15,552 nucleotides of DNA from Candidatus Babelota bacterium. Its GTDB lineage: Bacteria; Babelota; Babeliae; Babelales; Babelaceae. The stretch is from positions 1-15,552 of the forward strand of contig PRDV01000074.1 of NCBI GenBank assembly GCA_003174035.1, in the 5' to 3' direction. The position numbers and the translations under genes were made by a program. Shown piece after piece: positions 1-6,728 of this stretch. The notes beneath the pieces were generated by a model, which made no database searches, was not told the DNA's origin, and saw only the letters and a list, made by a program, of their open reading frames with translations. Each line of letters begins with the position of its first letter. Position 1 is the first letter of the stretch.

Positions 1-595
1 ATCATATGGAGGCATACTCATCGAGCTAGCGCAGCCGGGAACGACAGCAAGAACTCTTTTCCCGTATCATGACGACATGGCCGTAAACTATGCCTGCACT
101 ATCATAAAGCGATTACAGACTGCCCGCATTAATAATAAAGCTGACTTCCCCACCATGGAGCAATGGCTTTCATTATTTTCCACATTGACGGTACCAGAAA
201 AAATGCAACCTCATGTACAGAAAGCAGCTCTCTTTGCACAAGAATTGCGCAACACCGAGGATGAAGAGTATCTTCTTCACGGTGATCTCCATCACGATAA
301 TATTCTGCTCAACGGCCAAGATTGTATCGCCATAGATCCTAAAGGAGTTCTAGGTGAACCAGCCTACGAGGTTGGCGCTTTTATGTGCAATCCCGCAGAA
401 TTATCTGAGCAACGAGATTTAGAATCTATTATGGCTCATCGAATAGCTTTGTTTTCAGAATTACTAGGCATCGAAAGACAGAGACTTATCAAGGCGGTTT
501 ATGTACGCATTGTCCTGTCAGCATGCTGGACCGTTCAAGATAATGGTTCTTGGTTTGATGATATTCGATTTGCTGAAAAAGTAATTGAGTTATAA
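1..595 (+). CDS. Streptomycin/aminoglycoside 6-phosphotransferase family protein (5' end outside window)
   Basis: The reading frame is open from the first complete codon (base 2), so the ATG at 77 is internal and the gene starts upstream of the window. The encoded piece begins with an ILIELAQPGT segment, as expected for the hinge between the kinase lobes. It then has the phosphotransferase catalytic loop HGDLHHDN (about bases 278-301) and a metal-binding IDPKGVLGEP segment (about 332-361). These two motifs, especially DPKG, are typical of the aminoglycoside/hydroxyurea kinase family (APH(6)/streptomycin 6-kinase type), which transfers the ATP gamma-phosphate to a hydroxyl of a small molecule in the cytoplasm. 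The true substrate cannot be read from sequence, and chromosomal members often have no known resistance role. The stop is at 593-595. The next gene follows after 36 bp on the same strand, so co-transcription is possible. Confidence 0.8.
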   Translation, partial: SYGGILIELAQPGTTARTLFPYHDDMAVNYACTIIKRLQTARINNKADFPTMEQWLSLFSTLTVPEKMQPHVQKAALFAQELRNTEDEEYLLHGDLHHDNILLNGQDCIAIDPKGVLGEPAYEVGAFMCNPAELSEQRDLESIMAHRIALFSELLGIERQRLIKAVYVRIVLSACWTVQDNGSWFDDIRFAEKVIEL

Positions 596-631
596 ACTGA
601 GAAAAAACTATTAAGCCCACGAACAAATGGC

Positions 632-1501
632 ATGCTTCCTATGACAAACATTATTCGTATCTTTTGTTTCATCTCAAGCTTTACTCCTCTAATCGCCCAG
701 CAATGGTCTATTATGAGCTATCAAGAGTATGCTAAAACAAAACACGCTAGACCCTATACTTTTTCATTAAGCGATCAGAATCACTATGTATATTACTTTG
801 GGGCTAATCACTCGCTTAATCCAGATGATCAGCAGTACCCTGTTCTTGAAGCATTCTGGCAAGAATTCTTAAACAAAACTAGGGGTAGAAATTGTGTGGT
901 ACTTGTCGAAGGATCTTTGAGGCCATTAAAACACTGCAAAGAAGAAGCAATACTGGGTGGTGCTGAAGGTACGTATATTACATTACTTGCTGAACGAGAG
1001 AAAATAGATATCTTATGCCCTGAACCTCAACAAACATGGCTCACCAAAGAGCTTTTGAAAGAATTTCCCGAAGAGGAAGTAGCCTATGCTTTTTTTGCCC
1101 AAGACGTTTTTTGGCACCTTAAAGCCGAAAAAATAAGAAGAAATTTTAATAAAGATCTGGCCATAAAAGAAGACATTTCTGAACTACAAAAATATTTTGG
1201 CACAACATACACTTTAGAACTTCTAAAAGATATCCACCAAAAAATATTCAGCAAAAGTTTTGATGATAGCTTACATGAAGATATCTTTTATCGTATTACC
1301 AATCCCGTTGAGGAAGAAACAATAATCAATAAGGTTATAAGTCGAAAAAGTATGCTCAGAGATACCGCAATCGTAAATTGCATAGAAGATCTTATCGGTC
1401 AAAACAAGAATATTTTTGTGGTGTATGGCTGTACCCATGCAATAATGCAGGAAGCAGCTATTAAAACAATATGGGAAAAAACCCAAAAAAAGTCTTTATG
1501 A
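632..1501 (+). CDS. Predicted exported TraB/GumN/EreA-like hydrolase-fold protein
   Basis: This 289-residue protein starts with a hydrophobic leader (residues about 5-22, ending LIA before QQW) that looks like a signal peptide. The mature part shows spaced motifs: GANH at 57-60 after a hydrophobic strand, VEG at 92-94, GGAEG at 109-113, a Glu in PEP at 131, Arg-Asp at 243-244, and a late strand followed by YGCTHA at 265-270. Paired G-x-x-H motifs around an internal Glu and Arg are the hallmark of the TraB/PrgY/GumN/TIKI and erythromycin-esterase-like clan, which includes putative metal-dependent hydrolases. The exact activity is unknown. ATG codons at 632 and 641 are both possible, and neither has a clear ribosome binding site. 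The stop overlaps the nfo start in an ATGA, so the two are probably translationally coupled. The family call rests on motifs alone. Confidence 0.6.
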   Translation: MLPMTNIIRIFCFISSFTPLIAQQWSIMSYQEYAKTKHARPYTFSLSDQNHYVYYFGANHSLNPDDQQYPVLEAFWQEFLNKTRGRNCVVLVEGSLRPLKHCKEEAILGGAEGTYITLLAEREKIDILCPEPQQTWLTKELLKEFPEEEVAYAFFAQDVFWHLKAEKIRRNFNKDLAIKEDISELQKYFGTTYTLELLKDIHQKIFSKSFDDSLHEDIFYRITNPVEEETIINKVISRKSMLRDTAIVNCIEDLIGQNKNIFVVYGCTHAIMQEAAIKTIWEKTQKKSL

Positions 1502-2361
1502 AGAAAAAAAATACGCAACTCCTCGGTGCACACATGTCGATCGCTGGGGGGATAGAAAACGCCTACGGACGAGGTGCATCAATAGGATGTACTGCAATTC
1601 AATTTTTCACCCACAGTAATAGGCAATGGGCGATGAAAGAGATCAGTGATAGTACTATAAGGGCAGTGCAAGAAGCCCAAAATAAAACGGGCATTACGCA
1701 TGCCATGGTACACGCAAGTTATCTTATTAATCTTGGATCTGATACTGCAGCAACCGTAAAACATTCCCTCATTACCCTAAAAAAAGAAATTGAGCAGTGT
1801 AATGCACTTGGCATTAACTACTTAGTATTGCATCCTGGAGGCGGAAAGAGCGATCCCCAAAAAGTTATGCAACAGATCAGCGCAGGACTCACAGAAGTTC
1901 TTCAGGGAGTGCCACACAATAAAACAATGATCCTCTTAGAGATTATGGCCGGGCAGGGTAGTCATGTGGGCTCAACCTTTGAAGAGCTTGCTTATCTACG
2001 AAGCAACGTCCATGAAAAAAAGAATATCGGCTTTTGTATTGATACCTGCCATCTTTGGGCAGCCGGCTATGATTTCTCAACAGAAAAAGGATATAAAAAA
2101 GTCTTTGAAGAATTCGATACGATCTTAGGAATTTCTCATCTCAAAGCAATTCATCTGAATGATTCTAAACAAAAACTTGGATCCCATGTAGATCGGCATG
2201 CAGAAATAGGCGAGGGCACTATTGGCCTTGAAGCATTCCGCTTACTAATGAACGATAAGCAGTTATACTCCATACCTAAAGTTCTTGAAACCCCTAAAGA
2301 TGAACTTGAGGATTATGCACGCAATATGCATCTTCTGTATTCTCTGGTGTCTGATAATTAA
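1498..2361 (+). CDS. nfo: Endonuclease IV (AP endonuclease)
   Basis: Nfo incises DNA 5' to abasic sites in base excision repair and uses a trinuclear zinc centre. The 287-residue protein is of usual family length. It opens with LLGAHMSIAGG, then carries LEIMAGQGSHVG (Glu metal ligand), FCIDTCHLWAAGYD (family signature with Asp and His ligands), HLNDSK followed by GSHVDRHAEIGEG (third signature), and a final LETP Glu near the C-terminus. All expected zinc ligands appear present. I place the start at the ATG at 1498 rather than the in-frame ATG at 1471, because 1498 forms an ATGA overlap with the preceding stop and gives the normal N-terminus. No Shine-Dalgarno is evident, consistent with coupling to the upstream gene. 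The uracil-DNA glycosylase at 6729-7328 would generate its substrate. Confidence 0.95.
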   Translation: MKKKNTQLLGAHMSIAGGIENAYGRGASIGCTAIQFFTHSNRQWAMKEISDSTIRAVQEAQNKTGITHAMVHASYLINLGSDTAATVKHSLITLKKEIEQCNALGINYLVLHPGGGKSDPQKVMQQISAGLTEVLQGVPHNKTMILLEIMAGQGSHVGSTFEELAYLRSNVHEKKNIGFCIDTCHLWAAGYDFSTEKGYKKVFEEFDTILGISHLKAIHLNDSKQKLGSHVDRHAEIGEGTIGLEAFRLLMNDKQLYSIPKVLETPKDELEDYARNMHLLYSLVSDN

Positions 2362-2417
2362 AAGTGATTATTGATAAAGGGAAAATCAAGATACTTTTGA
2401 ACCTATCTCATAAGATC

Positions 2418-2730
2418 GTAATAGTTAAAGACTCGAAGCATTAAAGCTAAGAAGGAATTGTAGTAGAAACTTACGAGTCCTTAACTATCACTTTCTTACA
2501 AGCAGTGCCTCACTAACTATTTTTATCTTTATAACTATTGAAGGGAGAGAAAGATAGTTATAAACATAAAACTAACCATGAAGCAGTATTAAGTTTCTCT
2601 CTTCTTAATAAAAAAAACAACACATCTTTTTATGCATCCGTTTGCAACAACAAAAAATGCTTTAGTTTAGGGCGTTTTTTTGAATGTTGAGTTTTTTTCC
2701 TGGAAAATCAACCTAAAAGCAACACGTTAC
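2418..2730 (+). ncRNA. Structured repeat unit, copy A (candidate small RNA)
   Basis: This is the first of two direct copies; the second lies 440-441 bp downstream. By hand count, 227 of 250 positions are identical between 2451-2700 and 2891-3140, and weaker similarity runs on to 2730. No ORF of note occurs in it. It can fold into three hairpins. Hairpin I pairs 2418-2435 with 2474-2491, with two mismatches. Hairpin II, long and imperfect, pairs 2504-2538 with 2554-2587 and has a purine-rich loop at 2539-2553. The third is a terminator-like stem at 2657-2675 followed by seven T. Mutations between the copies mostly respect the pairing. The strand is chosen from the T-run after the last stem; no convincing promoter was found. 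I do not recognise a known RNA family (not tmRNA, RNase P RNA or SRP RNA by the motifs I know). Confidence 0.55.
2657..2681 (+). terminator. Terminator-like hairpin ending repeat copy A
   Basis: An eight-pair stem (2657-2664 with 2668-2675, three G-U wobbles) closes a three-base loop. An A-run lies upstream and seven T follow downstream (2675-2681). The stem is short and wobble-rich, so strength is uncertain. The A-run could let it act on the other strand too. Confidence 0.5.
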
Positions 2731-2858
2731 ACTGCACTGAAACCTTTGGAAAATAACCTTATTTTTTAGATTTGTCTCAATCTTTTGGGAAAATCACAAG
2801 AAATGTTTAGAGAATATATGAGAATACAGAGAATAGATTCCTGCTTTTCCTGAAGATA

Positions 2859-3170
2859 GTAATAGTTAAAGACCCGTAGCGTATAGCTAAGAAGGAATTG
2901 TAGTAGTAAGTTACGAGTCCTTAACTATCACTTTCTTACAAGCAGTGCTTCACCAACTATTTTTGTTCTTATAACTATTGAAGGGAGAGAAAGATAGTTA
3001 TAAAAACAAAACTAACTATGAAGCACTATTAAGTTTCTCTGTTTTGAGTAAAAAAAACAACACATCTTTTTATGCACTCATTTGCAACAACAAAAAGTGC
3101 CTTAGTTTAGGGCGTTTTTTTGAATTTTGAGTTTTTTTATGGCTAAATCTACAAAAAAGCAACATGTTTC
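2859..3170 (+). ncRNA. Structured repeat unit, copy B (candidate small RNA)
   Basis: This is the second copy of the unit at 2418-2730, in the same orientation. Hairpin I pairs 2859-2876 with 2914-2931. Hairpin II is better formed here than in copy A: its outer stem 2944-2952/3019-3027 is nine perfect base pairs, and its inner stem closes the same purine-rich loop (2979-2993). Pair 2965/3007 is G-C here but A-T at the equivalent 2525/2567, a two-sided compensatory change. The terminator-like stem at 3097-3115 is followed by seven T and pairs slightly better than in copy A. The 128-bp spacer between the copies (2731-2858) shows no gene and no strong promoter. The unit's right end abuts the infB terminator. 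Expression and direction are inferred. Confidence 0.55.
3097..3121 (+). terminator. Terminator-like hairpin ending repeat copy B
   Basis: This is the equivalent of the hairpin at 2657-2681. The stem pairs 3097-3104 with 3108-3115 and is followed by seven T. Relative to copy A it has one U-G pair strengthened to C-G (3101/3111) and one A-U changed to G-U (3097/3115). Both changes preserve pairing. Confidence 0.5.
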
Positions 3171-3190
3171 TTACTAAAAAAACATGTTAC
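3153..3190 (-). terminator. Rho-independent terminator of infB
   Basis: Read on the minus strand, a ten-pair stem (3190-3181 with 3168-3159, one G-U pair, built from two AACATGTT blocks) closes a 12-base loop and is followed directly by six T (3158-3153). It lies about 43 nt past the infB stop, the expected place for the operon's terminator. Confidence 0.75.
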
Positions 3191-3232
3191 TTTTAACCTA
3201 TCTTGGGGGAAAATATGAAGAAAAAGGAAAAC

Positions 3233-5269
3233 TTATGCCGGAACTTCTTGGAAACATTCAACGCGGTCGTCAACTTCCCATGCGTCAAAACCATCAACAA
3301 GGAATGCACATTCAAAACCGGTATGCACTTCTTTTACTGGTTTACGATCGCGCTGTAGGCCTTTGATAGAACCTTCGCCAACCTTATGCTTACCGCGCCA
3401 TATGATTACCTTACCATCTCTTATGAAACGGCCAGTTTTCACCTGAGCACCAGCAATAATACCCAGTCCTTTAATATCAAAAACCTTGAGAACGATTGCC
3501 TCTCCTATTTTTTTGCTCACCATTTTAACTGGTTTGCCTGCTTCTAGGAGCTGCTCAACATCTTCTATGAGCTTATAAATAATATCAAAGCTTTTTATCT
3601 CTACGCCTTTTTTGTGCACAAGATCAGCAGCATGTGGCTGAACTTTGACATGAAAGCCATAAATGATTGCACCGGTATCTGCTGCAAGAATAATATCACT
3701 TTCACTAATATCTCCTACGCCGGTATACACTAATGAAAGCGTTCTATGCGATGATTTCAATTGTGATAGTCCATGCGCAACCGCTTCTCGCGAAGAAGCA
3801 TTATCTGCTTTTACGATAAGCGCAATTTCTGATTCTTCAGTACCTGTTTTACTCATAATTTCTGCGGTTTTGGATGGAGCTTTCACGCCCCCTTTCCTTA
3901 TCGCTTGTTGCGTTGTTACCTCGAAGGCGTCACCAGCGTGCGGAAGCTCTGAGAATCCCGCAACTAAAACCGGCACTGAAGGCGGTACTTCTTGGATTCT
4001 TTTCCCTGCAGAATTAACGAGTGAACTTATGCGCCCCGTTGCATTTCCAGCAGTAAAATAATCGCCAACCTTCAGTATCCCATGTTGGCAAATGACCGTA
4101 GCGACAGGACCACGACCCTTTTCGACAGTAGATTCAAGAACAAAACCACGTGCAGGAATAGATATATTTGCTTTTAAATCCATCAGCTGCGATTGTAGAA
4201 CAATAACATCGAGCAATTCATCAATACCGGTACCTAGCTTGGCAGAAATAGGTAAGCATACGGTATCTCCTCCCCATTCTTCGGGAGTGAGATCATGCTG
4301 TGCAAGTTGCCGTTTTGCCGTTTCAATTTGAGCAGGCGTTGCTTTATCTATCTTATTGAGAGCAACAATGATAGGTATTTCAGCAAGCTTAGCTCTTTTA
4401 ATTGCATCAACGGTTTGAGGCATCACCCCATCATCAGCCGCTACTACCAAAATAGCGATATCTGCAACCTTAATACCGCGGGCACGCATGAGCGTAAATG
4501 CTTCATGACCTGGTGTATCGAGAAATACCAGGTTTCCTTTCTCTGTTTTGACTTCGTATGCTCCAAGGTGCTGAGTGATGCCCCCTTTTTCTTTTGCTGC
4601 AACACGCGTCTTACGAATAAAATCTAATAAGGTAGTTTTACCATGATCAACATGTCCAATTACCACAACAACAGGCATCCGAGATTCCCACTGACCGGCC
4701 TCTTGAACCTGAGCTGTTTTTTCTTCTTTAGCTTGTACAGGGGCTTTCGTAACAACCGTAAGCCCGTACTGACGAGCAAGCTCGGCTACATTTTTTTCTG
4801 CAAGCATCTGATTTTTTGTTGCAACAACACCCATCTTCAAAAGGGTGAGCATAACCTCACTTACTTGCTTACGAGCCTTGTGAGCAATATCTGCAACCGT
4901 CATAGGAACTATACTAATTTCCGCAGGATGAGCTTCAGCTTCTTGCGGCTGCGGTTGTTGAGATTTTGTCGCCGGGCGCGGAGCGGCGTGTTTTATTGCG
5001 ATCTGAAGGGTTTTGGGTTCTTCTTTTTTTGGTGCAATCACTTTTTGAGGTTCAGGTTGAGAAGGCTCCGAAGCACGTACCGGCGGATTTTCACGCTTTT
5101 CTGGCTGCACCGGAGCTTTTTTTTCATGAGACGTTTCAATAAGCTTCACCGCCTCATCAGGCACGACAGCAATACTGGTAAGTGTATACCCGTGCTCTTT
5201 AAGAAGGTCTACCAGTTCTTTATTTGAAATGCCTAATTTTTTGGATAATTCATAAACACGCACCGCCAT
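3233..5269 (-). CDS. infB: Translation initiation factor IF-2
   Basis: IF-2 is the GTPase that brings initiator fMet-tRNA to the 30S subunit and promotes 50S joining. The 678-residue protein has an N-terminal IF2_N domain (1-47, MAVRVYELSKKLG), a low-complexity Pro/Glu/Gln linker (about 48-118) and a second IF2_N domain (about 119-173). The GTPase domain has GHVDHGKT at 205-212, GGITQHLGAYEV around 229-240, DTPGH at 251-255, NKID at 305-308 and SAK at 342-344. The IF-2 beta-barrel and C-terminal tRNA-binding domains follow. All GTPase motifs are intact, and the length is towards the short end for bacteria because of a brief linker. The ATG start is 5 nt after the nusA stop. A GAGGA 9 nt upstream, inside the last nusA codons, is the likely ribosome binding site, so translation is probably coupled. 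A strong terminator follows at 3153-3190. Confidence 0.97.
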   Translation of the reverse strand: MAVRVYELSKKLGISNKELVDLLKEHGYTLTSIAVVPDEAVKLIETSHEKKAPVQPEKRENPPVRASEPSQPEPQKVIAPKKEEPKTLQIAIKHAAPRPATKSQQPQPQEAEAHPAEISIVPMTVADIAHKARKQVSEVMLTLLKMGVVATKNQMLAEKNVAELARQYGLTVVTKAPVQAKEEKTAQVQEAGQWESRMPVVVVIGHVDHGKTTLLDFIRKTRVAAKEKGGITQHLGAYEVKTEKGNLVFLDTPGHEAFTLMRARGIKVADIAILVVAADDGVMPQTVDAIKRAKLAEIPIIVALNKIDKATPAQIETAKRQLAQHDLTPEEWGGDTVCLPISAKLGTGIDELLDVIVLQSQLMDLKANISIPARGFVLESTVEKGRGPVATVICQHGILKVGDYFTAGNATGRISSLVNSAGKRIQEVPPSVPVLVAGFSELPHAGDAFEVTTQQAIRKGGVKAPSKTAEIMSKTGTEESEIALIVKADNASSREAVAHGLSQLKSSHRTLSLVYTGVGDISESDIILAADTGAIIYGFHVKVQPHAADLVHKKGVEIKSFDIIYKLIEDVEQLLEAGKPVKMVSKKIGEAIVLKVFDIKGLGIIAGAQVKTGRFIRDGKVIIWRGKHKVGEGSIKGLQRDRKPVKEVHTGFECAFLVDGFDAWEVDDRVECFQEVPA

Positions 5270-5274
5270 TCACC

Positions 5275-6366
5275 TTATTCCTCTTCGCTCTCATTGCCTG
5301 ATTCATCATTTACATTCTCATCATCGGGTTCAAAAAGCTCACTTTCTGTCATTCCTTCATTTTTCACTAAATGAAGTTGCACACCGGTAAGTTGTGACGC
5401 AAGAGCAATATTTTGGCCCATTTTACCAATAGCTATTGAACGTTGATCTTCGTCAACCCAGACATCCGCATTTTTGTCATCTAAAAGCTCTACACGATTT
5501 ACTTCTGCAGGCTTCAAGGAATCCATAATAAATTGCTCCAGTGAGCTTGTTGCAGCAATAATATCAATTTTTTCTGTACCCAGTTCCTTCAAAATAGGTT
5601 TAATACGGGCTCCGCCAACACCAACACACGTTCCTACAGGATCAATATTCTTATCATGGGAGAGCACAACAATCTTTGATTTGTAGCCTGGAGCTCGAAC
5701 AATTCTTTTAATCTCAACCAGCTTTTCAAAAATTTCAGGAACTTCCAACTCAAAAAGTTTCTTAAGGAACTCAGCTGAAGCCCTATCAAGTATGAGCTGA
5801 TTTTCGTTCCGCGGTTCAGGTAATACCTCTTTGAGTAAAGCCCGTATAGAGTATCCCACAATGCACTTATCACCAGGTATGAGCAATGATTTTGGTAAGA
5901 AGGCGAAAGCATCTCCAACCTTAAGGGTGACCCCATGACGCTCACATTTATGAATAACGCCATGAATAATCGTTCCTTCTTTAGGCTTGAATTCATTATA
6001 TATTGCCCCAAACTCAATAGCACGTATTTTTTGGGCAATAACTTGCTTTGCTTTTAAAATTTCAATTCTACCGATAGAACCTTCAAAAGGAATCAGAAGA
6101 GCATCATCTAATTGTACATCCTCGTTTATAGCTTTTGCTTTCCGGAGGCTGATCTCTAACTCTTCATCCTCAACAGATTGTACAACTTTTTTTTCAATGA
6201 GGACTTCTATGTCATCTGTCTTTTTATTATATTCCACCGAAATGGGAAGCTCGGGATATTTTTTTTTGTAAGCAACAAGCATGCCTTCGCAGATAATAGA
6301 GCCTAATACAGATCGATCCAGCCCTTTTTCTTCAACGAGTTCATCTATTACTTGAGAAAGTTTCAC
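5275..6366 (-). CDS. nusA: Transcription termination/antitermination factor NusA
   Basis: NusA binds RNA polymerase and nascent RNA, modulating pausing, termination and antitermination. The 363-residue protein has the N-terminal polymerase-binding domain (about 1-125), an S1 domain (about 130-195), KH1 with the diagnostic RASAEFLKKLFELEVPEI stretch and NIDPVGTCVG, and KH2 ending in AIGKMGQNIALASQLTG. An acidic Asp/Glu/Asn tail of about 20 residues closes it. The E. coli-type C-terminal acidic repeats are absent, as in most non-proteobacterial NusA. The start codon is GTG (6366-6364), supported by AAGGA six bases upstream (6377-6373). It is directly followed by infB. The usual neighbours rimP (upstream) and ylxR (between) are missing. 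Confidence 0.96.
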   Translation of the reverse strand: MKLSQVIDELVEEKGLDRSVLGSIICEGMLVAYKKKYPELPISVEYNKKTDDIEVLIEKKVVQSVEDEELEISLRKAKAINEDVQLDDALLIPFEGSIGRIEILKAKQVIAQKIRAIEFGAIYNEFKPKEGTIIHGVIHKCERHGVTLKVGDAFAFLPKSLLIPGDKCIVGYSIRALLKEVLPEPRNENQLILDRASAEFLKKLFELEVPEIFEKLVEIKRIVRAPGYKSKIVVLSHDKNIDPVGTCVGVGGARIKPILKELGTEKIDIIAATSSLEQFIMDSLKPAEVNRVELLDDKNADVWVDEDQRSIAIGKMGQNIALASQLTGVQLHLVKNEGMTESELFEPDDENVNDESGNESEEE

Positions 6367-6372
6367 TATAAA

Positions 6373-6377
6373 TCCTT
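6373..6377 (-). promoter_or_regulatory. Ribosome binding site deciding the GTG start of nusA
   Basis: AAGGA on the minus strand sits six bases before the GTG at 6366. There is no competing ATG with a ribosome binding site nearby, and the GTG gives the standard NusA N-terminus MKLSQVIDEL. Confidence 0.7.
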
Positions 6378-6425
6378 GCGCAATAAGAGTTTCTTTGTGG
6401 ATACTTACAAGAGTATCAGATTTTT

Positions 6426-6462
6426 AAAAAAAGAGAAGGCATGGTTTTGAGGATTTCTCTTT
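6426..6462 (-). other. AT-rich hairpin with T-run in the nusA leader
   Basis: On the minus strand, AAAGAGAA (6462-6455) can pair with TTCTCTTT (6437-6430) across a 17-base loop. Four further T follow (6429-6426). It lies about 60 bases upstream of the nusA start. It could be a weak terminator for a transcript arriving from the uracil-DNA glycosylase gene, or a leader attenuator of nusA. The stem has few G-C pairs, so this is tentative. Confidence 0.3.
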
Positions 6463-6728
6463 GTATGAGGCTCTCTATTACTTAACTCTTATATTTTTTA
6501 AAAATGGTAGTAGTAGCTTCTTCAAAAACAGTGAATCCCGGCATGCCCATTTTTTTTTTGCAAGCTCCTAATCATGCATTTCGAGTTATAGCCGGTTGTG
6601 AATGAGCGGTGATTTTAGTGGTAGTTTGATGGCGATGTACAAACTTTTTTGTTAGAGGTTCCCCAAAAAATCTCTTGTTATTCACCCTCTATCCACAAGT
6701 TATCAACATGCAAAATAGTGAGTTTGTT

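Larger units (their letters stand above)
6367..6728. other. Gene-free region between udg and nusA
   Basis: These 362 bp lie between two minus-strand genes. I see the nusA ribosome binding site, one AT-rich hairpin (6426-6462), a run of ten T (6550-6559), and an AT-rich inverted repeat around 6645-6670 (TTTTTTG with CAAAAAA). There are two isolated DnaA-box-like sequences. There is no tRNA, no convincing ORF and no clear consensus promoter. The nusA promoter must lie here or upstream. Confidence 0.5.

Noticed and set aside
1471..1497. The upstream ATG at 1471 as the nfo start.
   Set aside because: It adds nine residues (MGKNPKKVF) not expected in Nfo, while the ATG at 1498 gives the normal N-terminus and an ATGA coupling with the preceding stop.
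2362..2417. An nfo terminator built from AAAAGT near 2361 and ACTTTT near 2393.
   Set aside because: The stem is short and A/T-only at the ends, with a loop of about 30 bases and no T-run.
2418..3170. The repeat pair as a CRISPR array or a MITE.
   Set aside because: There are only two long copies, so it is not a CRISPR. I see no terminal inverted repeats at the unit ends and no target-site duplication, and inverted repeats are internal and fit RNA hairpins.
3184..3366. 60-codon plus-strand ORF at the end of infB.
   Set aside because: Most of it is antisense to the infB 3' end, and it has no motif.
4643..5227. 194-codon plus-strand ORF opposite infB, and similar long ORFs antisense to infB and nusA (3663-4061, 4295-4627, 5634-6038).
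   Set aside because: They lie opposite or in another frame of well-identified conserved genes, are skewed in composition (Phe/Arg/Cys/Ser-rich) and carry no domain motif.
6482..6550. 22-codon minus-strand ORF (MGMPGFTVF...) in the nusA leader.
   Set aside because: Very short, no ribosome binding site at a usable distance, and no recognisable similarity. A leader peptide cannot be excluded but is unsupported.
6600..6665. tRNA-like look of the sequence around GTGGTAG in the udg-nusA gap.
   Set aside because: There is no T-arm GGTTCGANTCC and no acceptor stem on either strand.
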